In this document: positions 9,059-16,820 of the stretch, one piece after another
Position numbering within the stretch: the stretch's first letter is position 1
How the letters are laid out: every line of letters starts with the position of its first letter
Origin: Desulfosporosinus sp. I2
GTDB taxonomy: Bacteria; Bacillota; Desulfitobacteriia; Desulfitobacteriales; Desulfitobacteriaceae
NCBI RefSeq assembly: GCF_000960765.1
Contig: NZ_JYNH01000040.1
Coordinates: 1 to 33,176 of the forward strand
Direction of reading: 5' to 3'
Length of the DNA stretch: 33,176 bases
The notes under the pieces: model-generated
What the model saw: the letters and a program-made list of their open reading frames with translations, nothing else
What the model was told of the DNA's origin: nothing
The model's database searches: none
Program-made: the position numbers and the translations under genes

Positions 9059-9340
9059 ATGATGAAATCAACGGGAATCGTAAGAAAAGTAGATGAACTG
9101 GGTCGTATTGTTTTACCCATAGAGCTTAGACGCACTTTAGGTATTGACGAGAAGGACGCTCTGGAAATCTATGTAGACCAAGAAAAAATCATTCTTAAAA
9201 AGTATGAGCCTGCTTGTGTATTTTGTGGTAATGCCAGTAACAACCAAATGTTCCTCGGCAAGAATGTCTGCCGCGAATGTGCAGTCGCAATGAGCGAAAA
9301 TTTAGCTAGTACTGTCGAATCAAATTCAAAGGCTGTTTAG
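9059..9340 (+). CDS. abrB: AbrB/SpoVT-type transition-state regulator with a Cys-rich tail
   Basis: DNA-binding regulator of 93 residues. Residues 1-50 are a swapped-hairpin AbrB domain, nearly the same as Bacillus AbrB (STGIVRKVDELGRIVLPIELRRTLGI). The C-terminal half differs: CVFCG and CRECA form two CxxC pairs, a likely small zinc knot in place of the Bacillus oligomerisation domain. Two ATGs stand in tandem at 9059 and 9062; either could be used after AAGGGGAGTGAGGG. It has its own promoter and terminator, is divergent from metG and convergent with rsmI. In Bacillus, abrB also lies between rsmI (yabC/yraL region) and metS. Targets cannot be told from this window. Confidence 0.92.
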   Translation: MMKSTGIVRKVDELGRIVLPIELRRTLGIDEKDALEIYVDQEKIILKKYEPACVFCGNASNNQMFLGKNVCRECAVAMSENLASTVESNSKAV

Positions 9341-9399
9341 TGGTTGTATCAATACTTAGCTAGCATCCAACTAGAAATGTGCATAATTAAATTCAATGG

Positions 9400-9426
9400 G
9401 AAGGCCTACAGAGGCCTTCTTTTTTA
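9400..9426 (+). terminator. Rho-independent terminator of the abrB-like gene
   Basis: GAAGGCCT, loop ACAG, AGGCCTTC, then T6. It is 60 bases past the abrB stop. Repeat element R3 starts directly after the T-tract. Confidence 0.9.
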
Positions 9427-9738
9427 TACTAGTCACGGCATCTTGCCATCCTTATCGATGCTCTAATCTCGTACATCCTTGTTCGAGTCTTGGCTACGGG
9501 GACACTTGGCCGTCACGGCGCCTAGCCATCCATGGCGTCGCTCTAACCTCGAACATCCTTGTTCGAGTCATGGCCTGCGGTCCCTTCTCGCCGTCCATGG
9601 CTACAGGGACACTTGGCCGTCCATGGCCTGCGGTCCCTTCTCGCCGTCCATGGCTACAGGGACACTTGGCCGTCCATGGCCTGCGGTCCCCTCTCGCCAT
9701 CCTTGGCTACGGGGACACTTGGCCATCCTTGGCCTGCG
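9426..9738 (-). repeat. Intergenic hairpin-rich repeat copy R3, in reverse orientation
   Basis: This copy reads in the minus direction compared with those at 26541 and 30224. On the plus strand it starts with ATACTAGTCA (complement of TGACTAGTAT) right after the abrB T-tract. It then has a CGAACATCC-TTGTTCG module and GCCATCCATGGCG, and ends in three tandem 53-bp units. It reaches into the 3' end of rsmI. It fills the convergent abrB-rsmI gap. Confidence 0.85.
9579..9737. repeat. Tandem array of three 53-bp units
   Basis: The units are 9579-9631, 9632-9684 and 9685-9737. The first two are identical; the third has a few changes (for example CCATCCTTGG in place of CCGTCCATGG). Read on the minus strand, each unit can fold as GTCCCT(GTA)GCC, a short loop, then GGC(GAGA)AGGGAC. 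Units are adjacent, with no spacers. Confidence 0.92.
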
Positions 9739-10597
9739 CGTCGAGGAGAGCTTGATAGATTTGTTGTTTTTTTACTCCATGGCGTTTGGCTACGTCTTTC
9801 ATAGCATCCATTTTACTTAACCCTTGGTCAATCCTCTCCTGGACCTCTGAGCACCATTCTTTTGGGCTTCCTAATAGTTTTACCGGAACATACGGGGCTA
9901 AGATGATGCAACACTCTCCACGTGGAGTAGTTTGTCCAAACTCTTTTATGAGCTCTAAAACGGTTCCTCTGTGCACTTGCTGATGTAACTTGGTTAGTTC
10001 TCGTACTACCGCTGCCTCACGTTCCCCAAAATATTCTGCCATCCCTTGTAGCGTCGCCACCAAGCGATGAGGAGCTTCATAAAATATCTGGGTTTGGGGA
10101 AGATTTGCCAGTGGTTCCAGACTGCGTTTCCTGGCCCCTGTTGTAATAGGTAGAAATCCGTGAAATGAAAAATGTTCGGCAGGCATTCCAGATAAGACCA
10201 AGGCTGTAAGGGCGGCATTGGGGCCAGGCAAAACGTCAACTGGAATAGCCTCATCAAAACAAAGCCGAATGACTTCATTTCCAGGGTCAGAAATTCCTGG
10301 TAAGCCTGCATCAGATATAAGTGCAATGGTTAAACCGCTTTTAAGTTTCTCTACTAATTCTAGAGATTTCTTCTTTTCATTGTGTTCGTGATAACTAATC
10401 ATGTGGGTAGTAATCTGATAATGCTGTAAAAGCTTTCGTGAATGACGAGTATCCTCAGCAGCAATCAAATCCACTTCCCGCAACGTATCCAAAACCCTTA
10501 AGGTGATATCTCCCAAATTTCCAATGGGTGTTGCGCATACATATAATGTACCCTTAGCCAACAATTCCTTCGACTCCTCGTTTTCCAAGTATCCCAA
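9707..10597 (-). CDS. rsmI: 16S rRNA 2'-O-methyltransferase RsmI, with a repeat-encoded C-terminus
   Basis: RsmI methylates the 2'-O of C1402 of 16S rRNA. The tetrapyrrole-methylase fold is clear: ATPIGNLGDIT, AAEDTRHSRKLL, SDAGLPGISDPG, PGPNAALTALVLSG and EAPHRL. The usual family end (MDAMKDVAKRHGVKKQQIYQALL) is followed by about ten extra residues, AQAKDGQVSP, and a TAG stop, all read from the 53-bp repeat array. No ATG fits the N-terminus. I kept the TTG at 10595-10597, but a TTG closer to GTLYVCATPIG (around 10557-10562, after GAGGAGTCGAAGGA) may be the real start. Only 7 bp separates it from yabA, so it ends the holB-ricT-yabA-rsmI operon. Confidence 0.93.
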   Translation of the reverse strand: MGYLENEESKELLAKGTLYVCATPIGNLGDITLRVLDTLREVDLIAAEDTRHSRKLLQHYQITTHMISYHEHNEKKKSLELVEKLKSGLTIALISDAGLPGISDPGNEVIRLCFDEAIPVDVLPGPNAALTALVLSGMPAEHFSFHGFLPITTGARKRSLEPLANLPQTQIFYEAPHRLVATLQGMAEYFGEREAAVVRELTKLHQQVHRGTVLELIKEFGQTTPRGECCIILAPYVPVKLLGSPKEWCSEVQERIDQGLSKMDAMKDVAKRHGVKKQQIYQALLDAQAKDGQVSP

Positions 10598-10604
10598 TTC
10601 CTCG

Positions 10605-10910
10605 TTAATCTTTCCTTAAAAAGCCCATACAAAATAGGCAATCCCCTTCTAACAATTGCCCAAAATGGAGATGGCAAACGTGGAAACCTTCTTGGTACAG
10701 GCGGACAAGATTATCATGGGCCACTCCTTGGATGTGTTCAGCATTGGCAATAACTCGTTCAGTTTCTTTTTCCGGAAGAGTCCATTCCCGCTTCAACTTA
10801 ATATTTTCGTCCTCTATCGCTTGAACATAAGGTTTTAAACGATTAACTTCTTCAAGAAGAGAACGCAATTTCTCTTCGACTTCTGTCAAGGCCTGGGTCA
10901 ATTGACTCAT
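10605..10910 (-). CDS. yabA: replication initiation control protein YabA
   Basis: YabA binds DnaA and DnaN and restrains re-initiation of replication. The 101-residue product has an N-terminal coiled-coil (about 1-45), which makes tetramers in Bacillus. The C-terminal zinc motif is visible as HVCHLHFG and CLFC (His and Cys at about 77-94). Length and layout match the family. Its ATG overlaps the ricT stop by four bases (ATGA), so the genes are coupled. The order holB-ricT-yabA-rsmI is conserved in Bacillus, where small genes may lie between the last two. Confidence 0.93.
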   Translation of the reverse strand: MSQLTQALTEVEEKLRSLLEEVNRLKPYVQAIEDENIKLKREWTLPEKETERVIANAEHIQGVAHDNLVRLYQEGFHVCHLHFGQLLEGDCLFCMGFLRKD

Positions 10911-11722
10911 ACTTTCTCACTCTTTCCTTTTGGCCTTTCCCCTTTCCTATTGCGTTGCTGTCTCCCGTCAGGTTTGGAAGAGAAAGCGGTGTCCGCGCGA
11001 GGATTCTGTTCATCATCGATGACTTCCATGCTTTTGTCTACCTCTTGGGCATTATGTCGTGAACAATGCTCTTTATCATCAGATCTATAACAGCCATTTT
11101 CATACTTAAGACAGCACATAAGACGACCACAAATCCCAGAGATTTTAGTTGGATTAAGAGAGAGCTTTTGGTCTTTCGCCATCCGTATCGAGACTGGTTC
11201 AAAATCTCCCAAAAAGGAGGTACAGCAAAGAATCCGGCCACAAGACCCAACTCCCCCAAGCATTTTGGCTTCATCGCGTACCCCGATTTGACGGAGCTCA
11301 ATGCGTGTCCTGAAAATTGCTGCTAAGTCCTTCACCAATTCCCTGAAATCAACCCGTCCCTCTGCCGTAAAGGAAAAAATGATCTTATTCCCATCAAACG
11401 TGTATTCAACATCCACCAATTTCATTGGCAAATGATGTTCAGAAATCTTCTTTAAGCAGATTTGAAAGGCTTCTCTTTCTTTTGCTTTGTTTTGTTCAAC
11501 AAAATGTTCATCCGCAGCCGTTGCCTTACGCATAACTTGTTTCAACGGTAAAACTACCTCCTGATCGGGAACCTGACGAGAGGGGATTACCAATTCCCCA
11601 AATTCAATACCCCTTGCTGTCTCAACGATCACATTATCAAATGCAGCCAGTTCAAGGTCTCCCGGGGAGAAATAATAAATTTTCCCGGCGTGTTTAAATC
11701 GAACGCCCACAATCTCAATCAC
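10907..11722 (-). CDS. ricT: RicT/YaaT (PSP1-domain) iron-sulfur protein
   Basis: RicT is part of the RicA-RicF-RicT complex which, with RNase Y in Bacillus, controls mRNA processing and entry into sporulation. The 271-residue product has the PSP1 domain and the Cys-rich signatures [13 protein letters not shown] and [13 protein letters not shown], used for Fe-S binding in the family. The last 40 residues are Lys/Arg/Asp-rich and look disordered. The ATG at 11720-11722 lies inside the end of holB (8-nt overlap), with GGGGGGG upstream as ribosome site. RicA and RicF genes are not in this window. Confidence 0.93.
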   Translation of the reverse strand: MIEIVGVRFKHAGKIYYFSPGDLELAAFDNVIVETARGIEFGELVIPSRQVPDQEVVLPLKQVMRKATAADEHFVEQNKAKEREAFQICLKKISEHHLPMKLVDVEYTFDGNKIIFSFTAEGRVDFRELVKDLAAIFRTRIELRQIGVRDEAKMLGGVGSCGRILCCTSFLGDFEPVSIRMAKDQKLSLNPTKISGICGRLMCCLKYENGCYRSDDKEHCSRHNAQEVDKSMEVIDDEQNPRADTAFSSKPDGRQQRNRKGERPKGKSEKV

Positions 11723-12593
11723 AGAAATCCCCCCCTTGTTGAAATAATTCTAAAGCTAACACTTCAATTACTAACCTCGGATTTACTTGTTGTCTTAGTA
11801 CATCAACTGCATTCCCAATCGCCAAAAGCTCATAAGGTCGGGTCGTGCCCTTTTTAATTCCTTCTTGGGCTTGTACAGCCATGACCTGCAGATAAAGGTT
11901 CGCTTGATTCTTATCGATCGGGAAAAGAGCAAAGAGTTTTAGAAAATTTCGTTCTTGGATAGCGGTCCTAAACTTCCCTAGCCATTCTTGCAGGGTCTGC
12001 ACTCCGTGTTTTAAAATATCAGTTGCCAGATTCTGATTTTCTCCACTGAGCTGAAAGGCTTGAATTGCCTCATGACGCTTATCTTCTTCCACTCCCTCTA
12101 ACCAAGCCTGTTCAGAAAGATTGGGAAAATAAACGAGCTGTGCTCGACTGTGGATTGTAGGCAAAACCCCTTCAGCGTTATCAGCACTTAATATAATAAC
12201 GGTTCGCTCCGGTGGTTCCTCGATAACCTTCAACAGAGAATTGGCCGCCGGAATCGTCAAAGCCTCGGCATGTTCAATAATAGATACTTTATAAATCCCC
12301 TCGTAATGCTTAAGATATACTTTTTCTTGCCACTTAAGGACCTGCTCAATCCCGATGGTTGTCTTTAGCGGTTTTAGCCATAAAATATCTGGATGATTTC
12401 CATTCAAAATTTTACGACAAGAGGAACATACTTGACACGGCCCCTCAGGAATTGGCTGACTGCAGTTCAATATTTGCGCTAAGCGGAGAGCCACCTCCCG
12501 TTGATAGAGCAAACTTTCTCCATGAAACAATAAGAGATGCGCTAAGCGCCTTTCACGGGCTGCCTTCTCTAAATGTTCTAGTTGTCGTTTCAT
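11715..12593 (-). CDS. holB: DNA polymerase III delta' subunit
   Basis: Clamp-loader subunit. The 292-residue product shows the delta' pattern: an AAA+ N-terminal domain with a degenerate Walker A (LLFHGESLLYQ, no GKT), a zinc module C44, C53, C56, C59, and the HAEALTIPAANSLLKVIEEPP and HSRAQLVYFP segments. Loss of the ATP site is normal for delta'. The start ATG is at 12591-12593. No strong ribosome site is obvious. The decarboxylase gene ends 53 bp upstream; tmk, which sits here in Bacillus, is absent. Confidence 0.93.
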   Translation of the reverse strand: MKRQLEHLEKAARERRLAHLLLFHGESLLYQREVALRLAQILNCSQPIPEGPCQVCSSCRKILNGNHPDILWLKPLKTTIGIEQVLKWQEKVYLKHYEGIYKVSIIEHAEALTIPAANSLLKVIEEPPERTVIILSADNAEGVLPTIHSRAQLVYFPNLSEQAWLEGVEEDKRHEAIQAFQLSGENQNLATDILKHGVQTLQEWLGKFRTAIQERNFLKLFALFPIDKNQANLYLQVMAVQAQEGIKKGTTRPYELLAIGNAVDVLRQQVNPRLVIEVLALELFQQGGDFCD

Positions 12594-12646
12594 AGCGTGG
12601 TATCAACACCCTTGCCCGGGACAATTGGGATCACCCTCTTCATCCT

Positions 12647-14086
12647 TTAATCCTCCTCGACAATCCAGATAGTTTGATTTTTAAAACCGTCCCACCCTTG
12701 CCAACGTCCCTCTCCCGCAGTCATTAACCGTTCCAAAACTTCTTGGGTCATTTGTTCGCCCATAACGACCACTGGTATTCCTGGTGGATAAGGTGAGATC
12801 GTTTCCCCTACAATATGACCCAAGCTCTCTCTAAGGGGGACTTGACATTTACGGGCGAAAAAAGCCTCCCGTGGGGAAAGAATCGGACGAGGTAAAGGAA
12901 GAACTTTAGGTTCCAAGCTTGTTTCTCGTTTTAAGCTGTTTTGAGCAATTGAAGGAGCGAAATGGATAAAACTTTCTAACCCCTTCGTAAGCCTTCGGAT
13001 ATCCTCAGGTGTATTTCCAATCCCTAACATAAATAGGATGTTTTCAGAATCCCATAACTCCGGTTCAATTCCAAAGTTCTCTCTGAGGTATTCCACACAG
13101 CGCGGGGCTGGAATACCTAGTGGCAAAGTATTAATAAGGATTTTTGACCAATCCAAAGAATGAATGCCATAAGTCCCGACATCTTCTTCAGAGAGAACGC
13201 GAAAACTCATGCTTACCTTCCTATGAAGTTCATCGACTGCTTCTCGTAGGCACTCCCACCGCCGAATATCTAAAGCGAATTCTCCAGCCCGCTCTAGCGA
13301 GGCAAGCAATAAATAACTCGGGCTTGAGGATTGTAGCAACTCTAAACTTTGCCTTAAGCGAGTACGGGAGATCCTCCCCCCTTGAACATGTAGCATGGCG
13401 GACTGAGTCAAGGCGCTTAAGGTCTTATGAGAACTATGTAAGACAAGGTCTGCTCCAACCTTTAATGCACTCGCTGGAAATAACGAGCCAAGGTAATGCG
13501 AGCCATGCGCTTGATCTACTAGCATAGGTGTCTCCGATCCCAAACGCGTTCTTTCATCTAGCAACTGACTTAAATCAAAGCCTGTTCCGTAATAACTGGG
13601 ATAGGTGACATGACAGGCAGATAACCCTTGCCATGAAATCTGTTGCTTCTTCACCTCAAGCCCTAAAGGAAGATTAAAATCCGGATGAACGATCGGTAAC
13701 AAATAGTCAGGTTTTAAACCACTTAACACTAGTCCGGACATAACGGAACGATGAGAGCTTCTTTCCACGGCGACTTTTTTTTCTGCAGTGTCTTCCAAGG
13801 CTAAAAACATCGCTTGATTTCCAACTGTTCCCCCATTAATTAGAAAAAAGGTTTCCTCAGCTCCGAAAATCTCTGCTGTCCGCCTTTGAGCCTTTGCAAT
13901 AATCCCGCTTGGTGAATGAAGCATGTCAAGACCTGGAAGTTCAGTTAGGTCAAACCCTTGAAAATCTAGGCCATTAAAAAACTCCTGTCGACCTTTATGG
14001 CCAGGAGTATGGAAAGAGCAAAATCCTTGTTGATGGTAATGGCTCAATCTCTCTCCAAGATCACCCACCGAATGAAGACCCTCCAT
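12647..14086 (-). CDS. PLP-dependent Orn/Lys/Arg decarboxylase-family protein (YaaO-like)
   Basis: Fold-type I PLP enzyme of 479 residues. The PLP lysine is K221 in HSSHKTLSALTQ, and the cofactor contact D191/H194 is in DQAHGSHYLG. The N-terminus FHTPGHKG is typical of the group. It is much shorter than inducible E. coli LdcC/AdiA (over 700 residues) and matches the Bacillus SpeA/YaaO length. Whether it acts on arginine, lysine or neither cannot be told. Arginine decarboxylation would feed polyamine synthesis with speD at 27086, but no spermidine synthase is seen. The start ATG at 14084-14086 has only a weak GGTGA before it. In Bacillus, yaaO also lies between csfB (gin) and holB. Confidence 0.9.
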   Translation of the reverse strand: MEGLHSVGDLGERLSHYHQQGFCSFHTPGHKGRQEFFNGLDFQGFDLTELPGLDMLHSPSGIIAKAQRRTAEIFGAEETFFLINGGTVGNQAMFLALEDTAEKKVAVERSSHRSVMSGLVLSGLKPDYLLPIVHPDFNLPLGLEVKKQQISWQGLSACHVTYPSYYGTGFDLSQLLDERTRLGSETPMLVDQAHGSHYLGSLFPASALKVGADLVLHSSHKTLSALTQSAMLHVQGGRISRTRLRQSLELLQSSSPSYLLLASLERAGEFALDIRRWECLREAVDELHRKVSMSFRVLSEEDVGTYGIHSLDWSKILINTLPLGIPAPRCVEYLRENFGIEPELWDSENILFMLGIGNTPEDIRRLTKGLESFIHFAPSIAQNSLKRETSLEPKVLPLPRPILSPREAFFARKCQVPLRESLGHIVGETISPYPPGIPVVVMGEQMTQEVLERLMTAGEGRWQGWDGFKNQTIWIVEED

Positions 14087-14184
14087 TCACCAGACTTTTT
14101 TTCTTAGAATATAACTAACACATGGTATTCCCTATAGTTTAACATGAAATAGGTATTTTTTCATCCTCAATGGATAATCTGTTT

Positions 14185-14212
14185 GCAGGGGCGATTCATA
14201 CATTGCCCCTAC
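14185..14212. repeat. Short palindromic repeat (AGGGGC type) at the gin stop codon
   Basis: The palindrome GCAGGGGC...GCCCCTAC has a 12-base loop. Sequences of this GTAGGGGC...GCCCC type are scattered widely in bacterial genomes. It overlaps and supplies the TAG stop of gin. It has no T-tract, so it is not an obvious terminator. Confidence 0.65.
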
Positions 14213-14475
14213 AGATAAAAAATCCCTTTTATTAAAAATAAAAACTCTTGATATTCTGGTGAGTCTTGCTCTGCCGTAAATAGTTCCTGCTGGCAATCCG
14301 AACAAAAGAACATTCCCTGAACTCGAAAACCATCATATAGGCCCTCTTTTGGCACCTGAGCACAGCGATAACAAACTGGGAGAATCTTACCCCCGTTGAC
14401 AATAACGGTCTGGTCTTTCCCAGCTTCTTGAATTTCTGACGTATTTTTAGTATAGCTCTCAAACGTTTTAATCAT
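14209..14475 (-). CDS. gin: Gin/CsfB-type anti-sigma factor (inhibitor of sigma-G)
   Basis: Small zinc protein of 88 residues. The signature is two CxxC pairs, CYRC at 35-38 and CSDC at 58-61, with ILPVCYRC...GLYDGF and a GMFFCSDCQ block, as in the Gin family; in Bacillus, Gin/CsfB binds sigma-G and sigma-E and blocks their activity. I chose the ATG at 14473-14475, with GGGGG upstream. A longer frame to 14538 would overlap gerC and lacks conservation. It follows gerC by 28 bp, so it is probably read from the ger promoter. csfB lies upstream of yaaO in Bacillus, matching this order. The last codon and stop come from a palindromic repeat. Confidence 0.85.
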   Translation of the reverse strand: MIKTFESYTKNTSEIQEAGKDQTVIVNGGKILPVCYRCAQVPKEGLYDGFRVQGMFFCSDCQQELFTAEQDSPEYQEFLFLIKGIFYL

Positions 14476-14503
14476 TATTATACCCCCTAAGTTACTCCTA
14501 TCC

Positions 14504-15730
14504 CTATTCTTGCCCCTCTCCTGTTGAATTAACCGCACTGCTACTTGACATTCCAGAATGATGAACCGTGACTTGTACCTCTAGAGAAATCGGGAAATTC
14601 TTGATTTCCTCCTCCCAATGATCCTTTATCGTCTTCCAATACGCTGGATTTCTTTGTTCAATGTGCCGTCCAATCCCCAGAAAATCGAGGCCTAACTCTC
14701 GTTGCTTTTTAATCGAACTCTCACATTCTTTCTCAATAACCTTGGCAAAGCTCTTTTCTGCCCCTTTCACAAGTTCCACCCACTCCGGCTCTGACAGCTG
14801 TTCCTTTAGGTCCAGAATTTCATCAACAGCAATACTAGCTTTAATCAGGTATTGTAACTCTATTTTTCCGTTATTATCTTTCACTTTGTACTTTGTGGTG
14901 GATTTTAGTACTTGCCCTGCAAACTTAACCCCATTTTCCTTGAGGTCTACCGTGTTAATAAAACGATGTATAACGTTGTTCTCCAACCACATATACCCTT
15001 TGGTTTCCTCGTCTGTCAGGAAATCCACCAAGCGATCTCCACGTAAAACTCCCGCACCTTGTATCTGGATCTCTCCAGCTTCATCCTTTCCCTCTGGTTT
15101 GTATTCAATGCCCTCCCCTGGTTTTACACTCTCGAGCATCGGGAGAATTGGTGCCGTAATTTTTGTACTCAGGATTGTAAGGTAATGCCCTAACCTGACC
15201 GTCGGGAAGCTCGATATTTCATCCCCACTTTCAATGATATTTTTAATAGCCATAGCTGGTAATAGCCCAGAGCGCAATTTTAAATTTAAGATGTCCTGAG
15301 CCTTCCCTTTAGCTAAAACTAGGTACATTGACCGACGAAATTCAGAAAAACGTTGTGCGAAATCCAACATATCATTAAAACCGCCAGCTTTTGCTACGTC
15401 CTCGCCAATAATTATCACCTTCAGTGAACCCATAAAAGGGCTTCGATAGGTGACTTTAGAAATCTTTTCAATAGCTTCCCTGCCACTTGAAGCCTCTATG
15501 CTAAATGTCCGGTCCTCAACCTCTGCCCCGCCTGAACCTCCCTTTTTAGGCTTTGAAAATTGATGTGTAATTAGAAAAGTGCCCGGTTTTTCCCCGAGAT
15601 CAATCCCTGCGCCCAATAAAGGGGCTAATTCCTCCACCTCTCGCTTTCCCCAGCATCCAGTTAAAAGCAAAATGCAGGCAATTGAGATCAATACCATTCC
15701 TATTTTGCGTTTGCGATTATTGCGTTTCAT
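14504..15730 (-). CDS. gerC: spore germination lipoprotein GerC
   Basis: C-subunit of a nutrient germinant receptor, anchored to the outer face of the spore inner membrane. The 408-residue product has a signal peptide ending in the lipobox LLTGCWGKREVEELA, typical of Ger(x)C lipoproteins, and a full-length GerC domain to its end (SLEVQVTVHHSG). The ATG at 15728-15730 overlaps the gerB stop as TAATG, the same arrangement as gerA-gerB, so the three subunits are coupled. An upstream in-frame ATG would add 18 residues inside gerB and spoil the signal peptide. It is intact. Confidence 0.94.
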   Translation of the reverse strand: MKRNNRKRKIGMVLISIACILLLTGCWGKREVEELAPLLGAGIDLGEKPGTFLITHQFSKPKKGGSGGAEVEDRTFSIEASSGREAIEKISKVTYRSPFMGSLKVIIIGEDVAKAGGFNDMLDFAQRFSEFRRSMYLVLAKGKAQDILNLKLRSGLLPAMAIKNIIESGDEISSFPTVRLGHYLTILSTKITAPILPMLESVKPGEGIEYKPEGKDEAGEIQIQGAGVLRGDRLVDFLTDEETKGYMWLENNVIHRFINTVDLKENGVKFAGQVLKSTTKYKVKDNNGKIELQYLIKASIAVDEILDLKEQLSEPEWVELVKGAEKSFAKVIEKECESSIKKQRELGLDFLGIGRHIEQRNPAYWKTIKDHWEEEIKNFPISLEVQVTVHHSGMSSSSAVNSTGEGQE

Positions 15731-16820
15731 TAAACACCAGTTCCCTTCTTCCAGCGCGAGACCCCCCAAAGGGTAAGGATCCAAATGGATGTAAAAGGCA
15801 AAATGAGATAATTGTCAATGTTACCAATTTCCATAATTAAAGAAGGACCTCTTGTAAACTTAAAAGCGATCCCCAGAAATACGACTCCCACTGCGAGGTT
15901 CCACTTTGGCCCCTTCAAGCCAAAGACGGTTTCTAAGCCCCAAGTCACTGTAAAAAAGAAGGCACTGATCTTTATTACCAAAGCCCCAAACCAAACCCCC
16001 ACAAATAGGGATTCAACTCCAGCAACTGTTCGGCTTACTTCCACCAACTTCCCTAATACAAGTAAACCATAGACCAAACGGATAGTTTCTGCTGGTCCAA
16101 AAACTAGTATTTGCATTAAGACCACCAACATGTCCAGAATTCCAACCAAAAAAATTGCTCTCCAAACCCCTTTCTTTAATTGACCAAGCTCTAGTTTATC
16201 GGTAGGTAGAAAAGAAAGGAGCCCTACTAAAAAGAGAATATATTCCATAACAAAGGGTAGTACTTTGATTCCCCCCAAATGAGCGGTTTTATTCCCTCAC
16301 TCAAAATAGGCATAAGTTCTCCTTGTTCCATCCGCTGTATGGAGAGTCCTAGATTTAGGATCAATACGATTACAATGAGAGGAAAGAGTACTTCGGAAAA
16401 ACGCGCAAACACTTCGATCCCAGACCATACCAAGTAGAAAACGAGTAAAATTCCTCCGAGGTAGAACATCCCGATGGGGGTTAGTGGCATAATCGTAGTC
16501 TGATAGATATCTCCAACTTGGCCCAGCAACAGCCCGCCAAAGTAACCCGTGATTGAAATATAAAGAACCCCGATCATCTTTCCGATCCATTTTCCAAACA
16601 GTGTTTCCGAGACCTGTAATAAATTTTTGCGTGGATACTGTTCTAGAAGCGAAACTACCATTAAACCGTAAGGAATTCCCACGGCTAAGCCTGGTAGGAC
16701 GCTCATCCAGCCATCCCGTCCACCGACTTCGGTAACCATCGATGCTACAGGGAGAAACGTTGTACCCAGTAGTACGGCTGACCCTAAGGTCATGAATTGA
16801 TGTGGCGAGATTCTTTCCAT
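15730..16820 (-). pseudogene. gerB: spore germination permease GerB, broken by a one-base frameshift
   Basis: B-subunit of the germinant receptor, an integral membrane protein of the amino acid/polyamine/organocation transporter fold. The frame starting at the ATG 16818-16820 (MERISPHQFMTLGS) runs through about six membrane segments to EGIKPLIWG, then loses the pattern. The other frame, ending at 15730, resumes with GGIKVLPFVMEYILFL and about four more. One extra G in the run of six at 16271-16276 would restore a 363-residue protein, the normal length. The start overlaps gerA as TAATG, with GGAAAGG upstream. If the lesion is real, this receptor would probably not work, though gerA and gerC are intact; a miscall is equally possible. 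Confidence 0.9.

Noticed and set aside
9579-9737. CRISPR array
   Set aside because: Units are directly adjacent with no unique spacers, and no cas gene is present.
9396-9820. Long overlapping frames on both strands (up to 119 codons)
   Set aside because: They are read from the tandem 53-bp repeat and its neighbours; the same peptide recurs in three frames, and no ribosome site or family is seen.
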